A program made the translations under genes and the position numbers. From Candidatus Poseidoniales archaeon (GTDB taxonomy: Archaea; Thermoplasmatota; Poseidoniia; Poseidoniales; Poseidoniaceae), in assembly GCA_003602575.1 (NCBI GenBank), contig QQRY01000047.1, positions 1 to 35,996 of the forward strand: a stretch of 35,996 bases of DNA. Direction: 5' to 3'. Of the stretch, positions 15,874 through 24,439 are shown one piece after another. Under the pieces are notes generated by a model. It did no database searches. It saw only the letters and a list, made by a program, of their open reading frames with translations, and was not told the origin of the DNA. Numbering within the stretch: the stretch's first letter is position 1; every line of letters starts with the position of its first letter.

Positions 15874-16965
15874 ATGGTGAGTCAAATGTCTTCGAATCTT
15901 GGAGATGATTTTTGTTTGGTTTGTGGCTCGCCACCGCCTCTTTTTGGAGAGCGTATGTGTGAGGCGTGTCTAAGGAAAAGAATACATCTTGCAGAAGTTC
16001 CAGAAAATGTTCCTTGGGTTAGATGTGCCAGATGTGGAATTGTCGAGATTCAAGGAAAATGGGTTCACTTAGATGAGACCGATATATGGGATGAATTGGT
16101 TCAACGTCATTTGAAATTTCATCGAGATGCAGAAGATGTACAACTTGCCATGGAAACCAGAACTGTATCCGATAGACATACCTTGATTTATTTACAACTA
16201 GAGGGAGTCATCGAGGATTTATTGTTCAAAGAAGAACATACAATGAGGGCAAGAATGGCGAACGGCGTTTGTTTGACATGTACTCGAAGAGCAGGGAATT
16301 ATTTTGAAGCGACCGTTCAACTCCGTTCAAGTGGAAGGAAACTTTCTGAAGATGAATATGTCAAACTCAGAGCAACATTAGATGATGTTTTGGAATCGCT
16401 TTCCGATGACCCTATGTTCTTTATCACTAGTGAGGGACAAGTCACAGGAGGATATGATGTAGTCTTAGGAAGTAAAGGATTAGCACGTTCTTGGGGTCGA
16501 CATCTAGTCAAAGAATATGGGGGGCAAACCGTAGAAACCAATTCTACTGTTGGGCGTAAAGATGGTGTCGATGTAACTAGGCTAACTATGCTTTACAGAA
16601 AACCGGGATATGACCTTGGTGATGTAATTAGGTGGAGAGATAATTTCTGGAGACCTTCAACTTGGACAAAAGACGGAGCGATTGTTGAACGCATTGACAG
16701 GCAAGAAAGAACTGGAGCCTCTTGGAGAGATTTGGAATCCGCAAATGTAGTTTCACGGATGTCTGAACATTTGGTTGTGGATTTGATAACTCAAGATTCT
16801 TCAGTTGGAGAATTTCTTGACCCGCAGTCTTGGGTAATGGCATCGGTTCGACTTCCCTGGGACCATAAAGGCGAAAAGAGAATAAGATTGTCACGTATTG
16901 AAGGAGAATGGATGGCTCTACAGCATTTAGCCTTGGATGAGAATACGGAGGAGGAAATAGTATGA
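15874..16965 (+). CDS. NMD3-family ribosome-associated protein
   Basis: The 363-residue protein opens with paired zinc-binding motifs typical of the NMD3 N-terminus: CLVCG (14-18), CEACLRKR (29-36) and CARCG (51-55). A later CLTCTRRAGNYFEATVQLR matches the signature where NMD3 continues into its eIF5A/SH3-like part. Eukaryotic NMD3 brings 60S subunits out of the nucleus. The archaeal homologue lacks the export tail and is thought to act in large-subunit maturation, but its exact role is not settled. It starts 36 bases after ccmD and overlaps the sugar isomerase by 4 bases (ATGA), indicating co-translation. Confidence 0.9.
   Translation: MVSQMSSNLGDDFCLVCGSPPPLFGERMCEACLRKRIHLAEVPENVPWVRCARCGIVEIQGKWVHLDETDIWDELVQRHLKFHRDAEDVQLAMETRTVSDRHTLIYLQLEGVIEDLLFKEEHTMRARMANGVCLTCTRRAGNYFEATVQLRSSGRKLSEDEYVKLRATLDDVLESLSDDPMFFITSEGQVTGGYDVVLGSKGLARSWGRHLVKEYGGQTVETNSTVGRKDGVDVTRLTMLYRKPGYDLGDVIRWRDNFWRPSTWTKDGAIVERIDRQERTGASWRDLESANVVSRMSEHLVVDLITQDSSVGEFLDPQSWVMASVRLPWDHKGEKRIRLSRIEGEWMALQHLALDENTEEEIV
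16947..16954 (+). promoter_or_regulatory. Shine-Dalgarno for the sugar isomerase
   Basis: GGAGGAGG ends seven bases before the ATG at 16962, inside the last codons of the NMD3 gene. It is one of the few strong Shine-Dalgarno sequences in the window and fixes the start of the downstream gene. Confidence 0.75.
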
Positions 16966-18062
16966 GTGATGAAATTGATTCAAAGCCAGACATATTAGAA
17001 TTAGCAAAAATCCTTGATAGCGAAGATATGATTGGATTTACTCGTGCCTTTGTTAAAGATTTCCAGAAAGGATTAGAGCACGTGAATCTTGAAAGATTTC
17101 CTTGGATTGAAGATATTGCAAAACAAAAGTGGAATGGCATAATCTGCCTAGGAATGGGTGGTTCCGCTGCTGGAGGAGATTTCCTAGCAGCATTGACCAA
17201 CCTAAATGGTAAACTTCCAATTCATATTCAACGCGATTATACAATGCCATCTTGGTGGAATAAATCATGGTTAGTCATAGCAACCTCGCACAGTGGGAAT
17301 ACAGAAGAGGCTCTTTCTGCAAGCCAAATAGCATTGGATTCTGGGGCGACTGTTGTAGTAATATCTACTGGCGGGATGTTAGCAGGGATGCCCGAAATAT
17401 ATTCTAGATGTTATCTTATTCCATCGATAGGAGGACAACCTCCGCGCTCTGCATTTGGACACATATTTAGTAGACAAGTCGGCCTTTTAAGGCACCTTGG
17501 AGTTATTGATATGCCTGCTGAAAATAGCGATAAAGAAATGTTGGAAAGATTACAAATTGCGTGTGATGGTTTTGACATAATTAGTGATCCAACTGGGGAT
17601 TTAGTAGAACTCGCATCATATATGGAATCAAGGCCTATTGCAATTGTTGGACCTACTGAATTGATGCCAGCGTTGAATCGATTTAAGAATCAATTAAATG
17701 AAAATTCAGCTAGATTCACTAGAATTGGCGTTATTCCTGAAATGAACCACAATGAAAGTGTGGCTTGGGGTGGAGTTGGTGGAGATAAAGATCCAGCCTC
17801 TGACCAACAGGTTTTACTATTCTTAACTTGGGAAGGGATGCATAAACGTGTTTCTCATCGTATCGATTGGATGATTGCCCATACCACTACTGACTTTGCT
17901 TGGAAGATGCAAGGTGAAGGCGATACATTACTAGAATCTCTATTGCATCTTTGCATAATAATGGATTGGATATCGATTGCTTTAGCGCTATTACATGGTA
18001 AAGACCCTGCTGCCATAGGCCCGATTTCAGCATTGAAAGATTTCCTTAATTCAAAGAATTAG
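16962..18062 (+). CDS. Bifunctional phosphoglucose/phosphomannose isomerase
   Basis: The 366-residue protein has two SIS domains and the archaeal bifunctional PGI/PMI signatures: GMGGSAAGGD (near 62-71), ATSHSGNTEEAL, the PPRSAFGH segment that defines this subfamily, and PEMNHNE. Such enzymes interconvert fructose-6-phosphate with both glucose-6-phosphate and mannose-6-phosphate. Fructose-6-phosphate is also the GlmS substrate, and mannose-6-phosphate feeds GDP-mannose, so this gene links to the glycosyltransferases at 18.7-21.9 kb. It is translationally coupled to NMD3 by an ATGA overlap and ends four bases from the convergent M23 gene. Confidence 0.93.
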   Translation: MSDEIDSKPDILELAKILDSEDMIGFTRAFVKDFQKGLEHVNLERFPWIEDIAKQKWNGIICLGMGGSAAGGDFLAALTNLNGKLPIHIQRDYTMPSWWNKSWLVIATSHSGNTEEALSASQIALDSGATVVVISTGGMLAGMPEIYSRCYLIPSIGGQPPRSAFGHIFSRQVGLLRHLGVIDMPAENSDKEMLERLQIACDGFDIISDPTGDLVELASYMESRPIAIVGPTELMPALNRFKNQLNENSARFTRIGVIPEMNHNESVAWGGVGGDKDPASDQQVLLFLTWEGMHKRVSHRIDWMIAHTTTDFAWKMQGEGDTLLESLLHLCIIMDWISIALALLHGKDPAAIGPISALKDFLNSKN

Positions 18063-18066
18063 TTGA

Positions 18067-18687
18067 TTAGTAAAGAGATCCAAGAACAAGCCTAGGGTCG
18101 GGATAAATATTCAGCGCCGATTCTCGGTTTTCTTTTTCAACTACACCTGGCATATCATAGGTTTCAGGCTCGATAAATGATAATTGAAAATGAACATGTG
18201 GGGGCCATCCACCATTTACTTCTTCACTTCCTACTTTTGCTATCATTTCACCTGCGTTAATCTGTGAACCTACCTTGATATTTTGAATACTATCCATAGA
18301 AAGATGGCCATGTAATGCCCAAACCTTCCGCTTTGGACCAAAAATATTTGACCCGATATTTTCAGGAAGAGAAATGTAATGCTCGGTTATTATTGTTGGA
18401 CCATATGAACCGTCTTCTAAATTATTGCCAAAACTATGTATTATTCCATCGGAAAAGGCGTACACAGGTGTGTCAACTGGCGCTCCAATATCTAAGCCGA
18501 TATGGACATCTCTAGTTCCACCAAATAATTCAGTGGTATACATCCCTGGTCGATATTCATCATATCTACCGATTTGATACTCATAGGGGCAAGTCCAAGT
18601 TTTATCTTCGCCTCGTGTAAAGTCAAAAACCCAATACTCTTCTGGTAAATCGATGACTGAGTGAAACACCTCTGCCTCTGCGACCAT
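18067..18687 (-). CDS. M23-family (LytM-like) metallopeptidase domain protein
   Basis: The 206-residue protein carries all M23 zinc and catalytic positions: VHIGLDIGAP with His62 and Asp66, WALHGHLS with His126 and His128, and PPHVHFQLS with His164 and His166. The core beta elements (PVYAFSDGIIHSFGNN and IKVGSQINAGEMIAKVG) are also present. No signal peptide or membrane span is visible, so it appears cytoplasmic. Bacterial M23 enzymes cut peptidoglycan cross-bridges, which archaea lack, so the substrate here is unknown. The gene is monocistronic and divergent from the GT-C-like gene. Confidence 0.88.
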   Translation of the reverse strand: MVAEAEVFHSVIDLPEEYWVFDFTRGEDKTWTCPYEYQIGRYDEYRPGMYTTELFGGTRDVHIGLDIGAPVDTPVYAFSDGIIHSFGNNLEDGSYGPTIITEHYISLPENIGSNIFGPKRKVWALHGHLSMDSIQNIKVGSQINAGEMIAKVGSEEVNGGWPPHVHFQLSFIEPETYDMPGVVEKENRESALNIYPDPRLVLGSLY

Positions 18688-18759
18688 GACGCGATGAATG
18701 GGTGTTTTCTTTTGATTCTTAGCCGAACAATCAAGACCTAAGGGCGTCAGGGTTTGAGT

Positions 18760-21072
18760 ATGATTGTTACGAGTTTGCTAATCTTACTCGTAAGTATTAT
18801 GCCGGGATATGCTTTGTGTAAAGTGCTAGACGGAAGCGCAGACCTATGGAGGAAAGTACTGCTAAGCCCTGCTCTAGGATTACTATTATTATACGGTATT
18901 TCAGGACTGTTAGTACTTTCAGGATTATGGACTGCAATGCTAATGAGTTCTGTTATTTTACTACTCAATGCTCTTTCATTAGCCCACATAAAAAGGAGAA
19001 TAAACATTGAAAGAAAACTCACGCCATGGCAGAAGTTGGAGGCGGCCATGCATGGCGAAATATTGGAATCGGAAGACCAACAAATCACTGAAGAAGCGAC
19101 TGCTCAACAATGGTTTCAAAGTAGACGTTCACCATTATTATTTGCCATTGGTTCTCTAACAGTAATCGGCGTATTTTTACTTCCATTTTTCCAAGAGTTA
19201 CCATTTGGAGTTGATTGGATTGGCTTCTCAATGCTCTCAGGGCAATTAGCTTCTGTTGGAGATTTATCACTATCAGGAACAAATGAAGGTTTTTGGACAT
19301 ATCCTCCAGCATTCCCTGCACTATCTGCCTGGCTTCAAGAGATTTTAGGATTGAATGCTGGAAGGGCTGTATTTGAATTAGGACACTATAGCCTAGTTGT
19401 AATTCTCATAGGGTTAGCTGGAGCACTTGATCATCATGGAAGTGGAGCACATGGACTACTCGCACTCTCACTGGGTTTTGGTCTATTTGCCAAAGTATAT
19501 GATTCGGGATACCCAACTGTAGCCAGTCAACTAGGGCTTGTGATAGGTCTACTGGTTCTACTGAGGCCTTCTTCGACTAGAGGTGCCCATCATACAAGGG
19601 GATTTATCATCGCGGTAATATGTGTGGCTCTAATTCATCCAACAGGAGCAATATATCTTGGAATGCTTATGGCTGCGCACATCTTTATTGGCATAAGTTT
19701 GAACAAACAATATAGTGAAAATATGCAAAAATTAATTCTTACATGCTCGATTCTTCTAACCATTGCTGGCGCAATTTCCGTTCTATTATTAGCCCCTAGA
19801 ATGCTTGATTCTGCGGTATTCGCAGAATATGGTTGGCAAGGTGGTCGCCCTCTTTTCACTTTCAATGCGATTCTAATCTTGATGGGTGGAATTGCTGGAT
19901 GGAAATTGCGTTCAACGGTTGAAGGACGATTGTTGATTACTTGGTTTGCGGGCTTGTGGATTTTAACCTCTATTCATCTAATCGCCGGATTAGAGAGCGT
20001 TCCTGTTCTTTCACTACTATCTTACACTCTTTACTCAATGGGAATTCATGCCTTCCATGTACCGTTGGCGGCTTTACTAGCACTATGGTGGAGTCCAACG
20101 ACTGGCCTAACTTCTCTCGACGAAAAGCGCGGTTTGATGAGTGTTGGATGGGACCCTATGATTCCTCGTCGAGTTTCTACTGTAATGACTGTATTTGTTC
20201 TACTAGGAGTGATCTTTGCCAATGCAATAGTTTGGGAGATTTCTAAGCATGAAGAATTAAGGCCTGTAACCCAGGGAGATTTAGAAATTCGAGAAAAACT
20301 ATCTTCTTTACCAGAGGGCAGTATTGTATACTCAGAAAATGCACACTGGGGTCATATCTTTGACTCACCATCAAATATTGAATTGACTAGTATACCGACT
20401 TTAGGATTGGTACAATTAGATTCTAGTATACACTCTAAAGCCACTACTGCAATCATGATTGACAATACTACTGCGATTAAAGAATTAGGAGTTAATTATG
20501 CAATAACATCCCCAATTGGAACCATGGGGTGGACATTTGCAATGTCCCCATACTGGTTAGAAATAGAAAATATTAGAGGCAGTAAAATTTGGCAATTTAC
20601 ATCGTTGAAGGATGCTGATGTTTCCAAATTCTCAGTAGTTGATGAGCAGAGTTGTAATGATGGTTGTGAAATGAGAATTGAACCGTGGAATAATCATCGC
20701 TTTAGAACTCTAGACAATCTTTCTGAAAATAGGCCTTTTATCCAACAGGGAACAGAATCTGAGATTAGTTTTATTCACAATGGTGACTCGATTCAAAATG
20801 CAACGACATGCTTAGTTTACGAAGCGATTGGAGAAATTGATGATTTAACAATTTCATATTCAGGGGTTCAGGCTATTGAAGTACAGACTAGTTCAGGGTG
20901 GAACCAACAATGCTGGACAATGGACTATACTTTAGAAAATATGAACTTTTCATTTGATTGGGATGAAGATTCGAAACCCAATAGTTGGATAAATCCAACT
21001 GGATTATCAGGTAGAGGCGATCGAATCTTTGACACCAGTGGAATTAGGCTACACTGGCTAGAAATAAGATAA
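18760..21072 (+). CDS. Large polytopic membrane protein, probable GT-C-type glycosyltransferase
   Basis: The 770-residue protein has about a dozen hydrophobic segments in the first 480 residues, then an extracytoplasmic domain of about 280 residues. The first large loop contains GVDWIGFS and a YPPAFPALSAW segment, an arrangement seen in GT-C-like families that use lipid-linked sugars. The C-terminal domain has four cysteines in two close groups (SCNDGC and CLVYEA...QQCW) that could form disulfides. The ATG at 18760 is preferred over the in-frame TTG two codons earlier. A GT2 gene follows after 53 bases, supporting a surface-glycan role. Donor and acceptor cannot be named. Confidence 0.62.
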   Translation: MIVTSLLILLVSIMPGYALCKVLDGSADLWRKVLLSPALGLLLLYGISGLLVLSGLWTAMLMSSVILLLNALSLAHIKRRINIERKLTPWQKLEAAMHGEILESEDQQITEEATAQQWFQSRRSPLLFAIGSLTVIGVFLLPFFQELPFGVDWIGFSMLSGQLASVGDLSLSGTNEGFWTYPPAFPALSAWLQEILGLNAGRAVFELGHYSLVVILIGLAGALDHHGSGAHGLLALSLGFGLFAKVYDSGYPTVASQLGLVIGLLVLLRPSSTRGAHHTRGFIIAVICVALIHPTGAIYLGMLMAAHIFIGISLNKQYSENMQKLILTCSILLTIAGAISVLLLAPRMLDSAVFAEYGWQGGRPLFTFNAILILMGGIAGWKLRSTVEGRLLITWFAGLWILTSIHLIAGLESVPVLSLLSYTLYSMGIHAFHVPLAALLALWWSPTTGLTSLDEKRGLMSVGWDPMIPRRVSTVMTVFVLLGVIFANAIVWEISKHEELRPVTQGDLEIREKLSSLPEGSIVYSENAHWGHIFDSPSNIELTSIPTLGLVQLDSSIHSKATTAIMIDNTTAIKELGVNYAITSPIGTMGWTFAMSPYWLEIENIRGSKIWQFTSLKDADVSKFSVVDEQSCNDGCEMRIEPWNNHRFRTLDNLSENRPFIQQGTESEISFIHNGDSIQNATTCLVYEAIGEIDDLTISYSGVQAIEVQTSSGWNQQCWTMDYTLENMNFSFDWDEDSKPNSWINPTGLSGRGDRIFDTSGIRLHWLEIR

Positions 21073-21092
21073 ATATCCCAATTATCATAGAA

Positions 21093-21107
21093 GCCATCAA
21101 AAATGGC
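21093..21107 (+). promoter_or_regulatory. Small hairpin upstream of the GT2 gene
   Basis: GCCAT and ATGGC form a 5-bp stem with a CAAAA loop in the 53-base gap between the two glycosyltransferase genes. It is short, so chance is a real possibility. Confidence 0.2.
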
Positions 21108-21125
21108 ACCTTGATATGACAAGCA

Positions 21126-21860
21126 ATGAGGAATGTTGTAATCATGCTTCCAACCTTGGATGAAGCCAAGGGATTGGAAGAAGTAGCAAATAACATACCG
21201 CATGAAAAAATTGAACGGATGGGGTGGAATATTCATGTTTGGGTTGTCGATGGCGGCAGCAGTGATGAAACCGAAACGGTAACCAAGAATAATAAATTCC
21301 AATTTATGCCTCAACAAGGGAAAGGTAAAGGCGCTGCAATGCGGCTTGGGTTTGTTAAATTCCTCGAATCGGGTCATGATGCATTGGTAATGTTAGATTC
21401 CGATGGCACCTATGATCCCAGAGAAATACCAAAATTTCTAGATAAATTATCCAAATTCGATGTTGTAGTGGGTGATCGACTCAATGGTGATATTAATCCT
21501 GATGCCATGACCCGCCTCAATTACTTTGGAAATCACATACTAACTTGGCTAGCGACAGGACTGTATGGAATAACAATAAATGACTTATGCTCAGGTTACT
21601 GGGGATTTACAAGAAAGGCGATTTCAAGGTTGAAATTAAATTCTATGAAATTTGAGATAGAAGCTGAAATGTATACATCGTGCGTCAAGGAAGAATTAGA
21701 AATCAAGAATATCCCAATTAGATACTCATCTCGAATAGGTCAAGCCAAACTTGGTTCCGTCTCTGATGGCTGGAGAATTTTCCGTAAATTGATTGTTAGG
21801 CGTATATTTGGAACTCCTATTGAGGCGAAAATCGGTAAGGGAAACTTAGACATTGAATAA
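21126..21860 (+). CDS. GT2-family glycosyltransferase (dolichol-phosphate sugar synthase-like)
   Basis: The 244-residue GT-A protein has the family landmarks: MLPTLDEAKGLEEV at the nucleotide-binding start, VVDGGSSDET, GKGKGAAMRLGF, and the metal-binding MLDSDGTYDP (D-x-D). VVGDRLNGD and NDLCSGYWGFTRKA also match dolichyl-phosphate mannose/glucose synthases. There is no C-terminal membrane span, so it is a soluble or peripheral enzyme that would charge a polyprenyl phosphate on the cytoplasmic face. It probably supplies the adjacent GT-C-like protein. The sugar donor cannot be read from sequence. Confidence 0.9.
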   Translation: MRNVVIMLPTLDEAKGLEEVANNIPHEKIERMGWNIHVWVVDGGSSDETETVTKNNKFQFMPQQGKGKGAAMRLGFVKFLESGHDALVMLDSDGTYDPREIPKFLDKLSKFDVVVGDRLNGDINPDAMTRLNYFGNHILTWLATGLYGITINDLCSGYWGFTRKAISRLKLNSMKFEIEAEMYTSCVKEELEIKNIPIRYSSRIGQAKLGSVSDGWRIFRKLIVRRIFGTPIEAKIGKGNLDIE

Positions 21861-21896
21861 GCAAGAACTCAAAACAAATCACAATGTCGACCAATC

Positions 21897-22973
21897 ATGA
21901 GCCGTCGCCCGTGCATTGTACTCGGTGCAAGTGGTCTAGTTGGTCAAAGGCTTCAGCAGAGACTTATCGACCATCCATTCTTTGAACTAAAAGCTGTATC
22001 TGGTAGTAAGCAAACAGCAGGTAAGCCACTCATAGAGGTCGACTGGCGTCTAGAACAAGATAGGCCAAATTTGCCAGATATAGAAGTTCTTGATATTGAT
22101 TCAAATGATTTTATTTCAACACTAAAGGCTCTTGAAATTGAAGTTGCTTTCAGTGCTTTGCCCAATGAAATTGCATTGGCCATAGAATCAAAACTAGCAA
22201 ATTCAGGAATTCTTGTATTCTCAAACTCTAGTGCAAATCGGAGAAAGAAGGGAATCCCTCTAGTCATTCCAGAGATTAATCAAGAACAACTTAATAATTC
22301 TAGCAAAGGGATATTTTGTGCAACAAATTGCACCTTACTACCGATTGCATTGCCGCTTTCAGCGATTTGTCAAAAGTTTGGATTTAGTCATGTCAAAATA
22401 CGTAGTAAACAAGCACTTTCTGGTGCTGGTTGGAGGTTATTACACGACCAAGAGGCGTTAAATGGAATCCATGACCGACATATTTCCGGTGAAGCCGAAA
22501 AAATCAATGAGGAATTAATACATATTTTTGCTCAAGCAAATCATAATGATATCTCCTCGGCTAATTTTACAACTGACATTGAATGCGAGCGTGTTTCAAG
22601 GAAAGATGGACATTTGGTAGTAGTAGAAATTACTACAAAAGAGACGATTAGTATTGAAGAAGTCAATCAAGCAATAGTAAATTTCAATGCAAATTTTAGT
22701 TTAAACTCCGCACCAAGTTCGCCGATTAAGCCGATTCATCTGGTCGATAAAGTGGATACTGAAAAGCATCTGTGGAGCGATGGAGTCACCTTTACTAGCC
22801 TACCTAATCCAAGCCAAGATTTGAAAACTGGCATGGCAATTGTCGTCGGTGATATAGAGGTTTACGAAGGCAATACACTTCGCTTTAATGCTTATTCGCA
22901 TAATACAATTCGTGGTGCTGCCGGTGGAGTGATTCTTCTGGCGGAACTTATTGCAATGAAGACATTGGTTTGA
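21897..22973 (+). CDS. asd: Aspartate-semialdehyde dehydrogenase (archaeal type)
   Basis: The 358-residue protein has the NADP-binding GASGLVGQRL (10-19), the catalytic Cys145 in CATNCTLLP, an archaeal-type QALSGAGWRLLHD segment, the catalytic His in ERVSRKDGH, and the end motif RGAAGGVILLAELI. It reduces aspartyl phosphate to aspartate semialdehyde, the branch point to threonine, methionine and lysine. No aspartokinase or homoserine dehydrogenase gene lies next to it in this window. It starts 36 bases after the GT2 gene without an obvious Shine-Dalgarno sequence. Confidence 0.93.
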   Translation: MSRRPCIVLGASGLVGQRLQQRLIDHPFFELKAVSGSKQTAGKPLIEVDWRLEQDRPNLPDIEVLDIDSNDFISTLKALEIEVAFSALPNEIALAIESKLANSGILVFSNSSANRRKKGIPLVIPEINQEQLNNSSKGIFCATNCTLLPIALPLSAICQKFGFSHVKIRSKQALSGAGWRLLHDQEALNGIHDRHISGEAEKINEELIHIFAQANHNDISSANFTTDIECERVSRKDGHLVVVEITTKETISIEEVNQAIVNFNANFSLNSAPSSPIKPIHLVDKVDTEKHLWSDGVTFTSLPNPSQDLKTGMAIVVGDIEVYEGNTLRFNAYSHNTIRGAAGGVILLAELIAMKTLV

Positions 22974-23027
22974 AAAATAAACGGTAGCCATAAATGAATC
23001 TACCATGCCCCCAACTTTGGTGCGAGT

Positions 23028-24119
23028 ATGGGAATAACGGCGATGATTCCTGACATGACAATTGGTCAATTATACTCTGAAGCTGATTCTCGTTGGGGCG
23101 AAATATGGGATGAAGACGCTGCTAGGCTGCGTATTTTGCTTATATTCCCTAGAAAGGAACGCAAGATGATGGAACTTCATGGTGATATGATTGAACACGG
23201 TCAGCCTGTTATGACCATTTTTCACAGACCTAGAGATGAAGCATCATTATTGGAAGACCAAGGTTTTGACCCACGTGCAGCATCTTTCCAATTTGTAGAT
23301 ATCGCTAGCCCTGACCTTGGGCCGTGGATGCAACAGTTGATCAGTAACGAAAAATGGATGCGCAGTATGGTCGATGTGATGTCAGTACCATTCTCATTAG
23401 GTCTTCCAACACAACGTTCCTTTGAAACTGAACAGGTGATTTGTTTTCGTCACCCCTCTCTACCGGCGATAGAACGTTATTATCTCCCCTTCCCACCAAC
23501 CTCAATTCCAGGCAAGTGCTTTGTCTCATTGCCAAGAAGACAAGCTGCTGAATTAGCAAGACAACAAGCGGAAGTCCTTGGAGTAGGAAGACTGGTTAAG
23601 AAATCAAAAATTACTGTTCAGGAAGTTGCTCAAGAGCCAACTTCGCCACCTGCTGTCATGAATCAAAATGAAGCAACAATGAATGCGATGATGGATAACT
23701 TCTCTAATGAAATGCTCGAGAACATGGCGGAACAACAAGAAGTCAGAGATGTTGAACTTCCAAAATCTTCCCCCTCACACGCAGAAATTTCTGCTGGAAC
23801 TGCATTTGTCCCTCTGCCACCATCAGCAAACAAACCAAATGCATCACAACCGGAGTCAATCGCTCAAAGTTCTGAAAATAATTTCGACAACTCACCTTCA
23901 AGTGATGTACAACTGCCTGAGATCCAAGATAAGATTGACGAGCCTGAAATGTCAGAGATTGAAATTGAATTTAGAGAACTCGTAACTGGACTTCTTGCTG
24001 CAGGAGTTGAACCTTCTGATATGATGGATGACCCTAGATGGGAAGATATCTCTGAGAGGGCAACTGCTGTAGGATTTGAAACTTGGCCGGTATTCTTAGA
24101 ACTGGCCGCGATGGAATAA
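23028..24119 (+). CDS. Unrecognised soluble protein with disordered middle
   Basis: This 363-residue protein is not one I recognise. Residues 1-185 look folded, with alternating hydrophobic strands (RLRILLIFPRK, QPVMTIFHRP, ASFQFVDIA) and helices. One cysteine sits in ICFRHPSLP and another in GKCFVSLP. Residues about 185-320 are rich in Q, S, P and E and are probably disordered. The last 50 residues form a helical acidic unit (EIEFRELVTGLLAAGVEPSD, then a W-containing end). There is no signal peptide or membrane span. It precedes a small zinc-ribbon gene by 40 bases. The ATG at 23028 is used; codon 6 is an alternative. Confidence 0.8.
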   Translation: MGITAMIPDMTIGQLYSEADSRWGEIWDEDAARLRILLIFPRKERKMMELHGDMIEHGQPVMTIFHRPRDEASLLEDQGFDPRAASFQFVDIASPDLGPWMQQLISNEKWMRSMVDVMSVPFSLGLPTQRSFETEQVICFRHPSLPAIERYYLPFPPTSIPGKCFVSLPRRQAAELARQQAEVLGVGRLVKKSKITVQEVAQEPTSPPAVMNQNEATMNAMMDNFSNEMLENMAEQQEVRDVELPKSSPSHAEISAGTAFVPLPPSANKPNASQPESIAQSSENNFDNSPSSDVQLPEIQDKIDEPEMSEIEIEFRELVTGLLAAGVEPSDMMDDPRWEDISERATAVGFETWPVFLELAAME

Positions 24120-24146
24120 AATTCGATTATATGATATACCACGACT

Positions 24147-24152
24147 GGGAGG
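24147..24152 (+). promoter_or_regulatory. Shine-Dalgarno for the small zinc-ribbon gene
   Basis: GGGAGG ends seven bases before the ATG at 24160. It supports that start rather than the out-of-frame ATG overlapping the Shine-Dalgarno region. Confidence 0.7.
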
Positions 24153-24159
24153 ATGAAAT

Positions 24160-24420
24160 ATGGGATTCTGTGTTAACTGCGGTCACCAGCACCATGATGG
24201 TGTCAGATTCTGTAGATTCTGTGGCTCCCAACAACCTAGTGAACAACTTCTGGCTAGACTGCGCGCAGAAGCCGAACAGATTCGTCTCCTAAGGATGCAA
24301 ATGCAACAAGCAAATGTACAAGATAATGCATATGCTAGACTTGAGGCTATGCGTCAACAAGCAGAAGCTGCTGCAAGATTGAACAACCAACAAAATCAAA
24401 ATTATCCACCTAGGTGGTGA
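24160..24420 (+). CDS. Small zinc-ribbon plus coiled-coil protein
   Basis: The 86-residue product begins with a zinc ribbon: Cys4-x2-Cys7 (CVNC) and Cys18-x2-Cys21 (CRFC), with histidines between. Residues about 28-75 form a long, charged, glutamine-rich helix likely to be a coiled coil (LLARLRAEAEQIRLLRMQMQ). Such zinc ribbons often mediate protein or nucleic-acid contacts, but no function can be given. It has a good Shine-Dalgarno sequence and lies between the unrecognised 363-residue protein and the methyltransferase gene, 19 bases before the latter. Confidence 0.8.
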   Translation: MGFCVNCGHQHHDGVRFCRFCGSQQPSEQLLARLRAEAEQIRLLRMQMQQANVQDNAYARLEAMRQQAEAAARLNNQQNQNYPPRW

Positions 24421-24439
24421 TTATCTGCGGCCCAAACAT

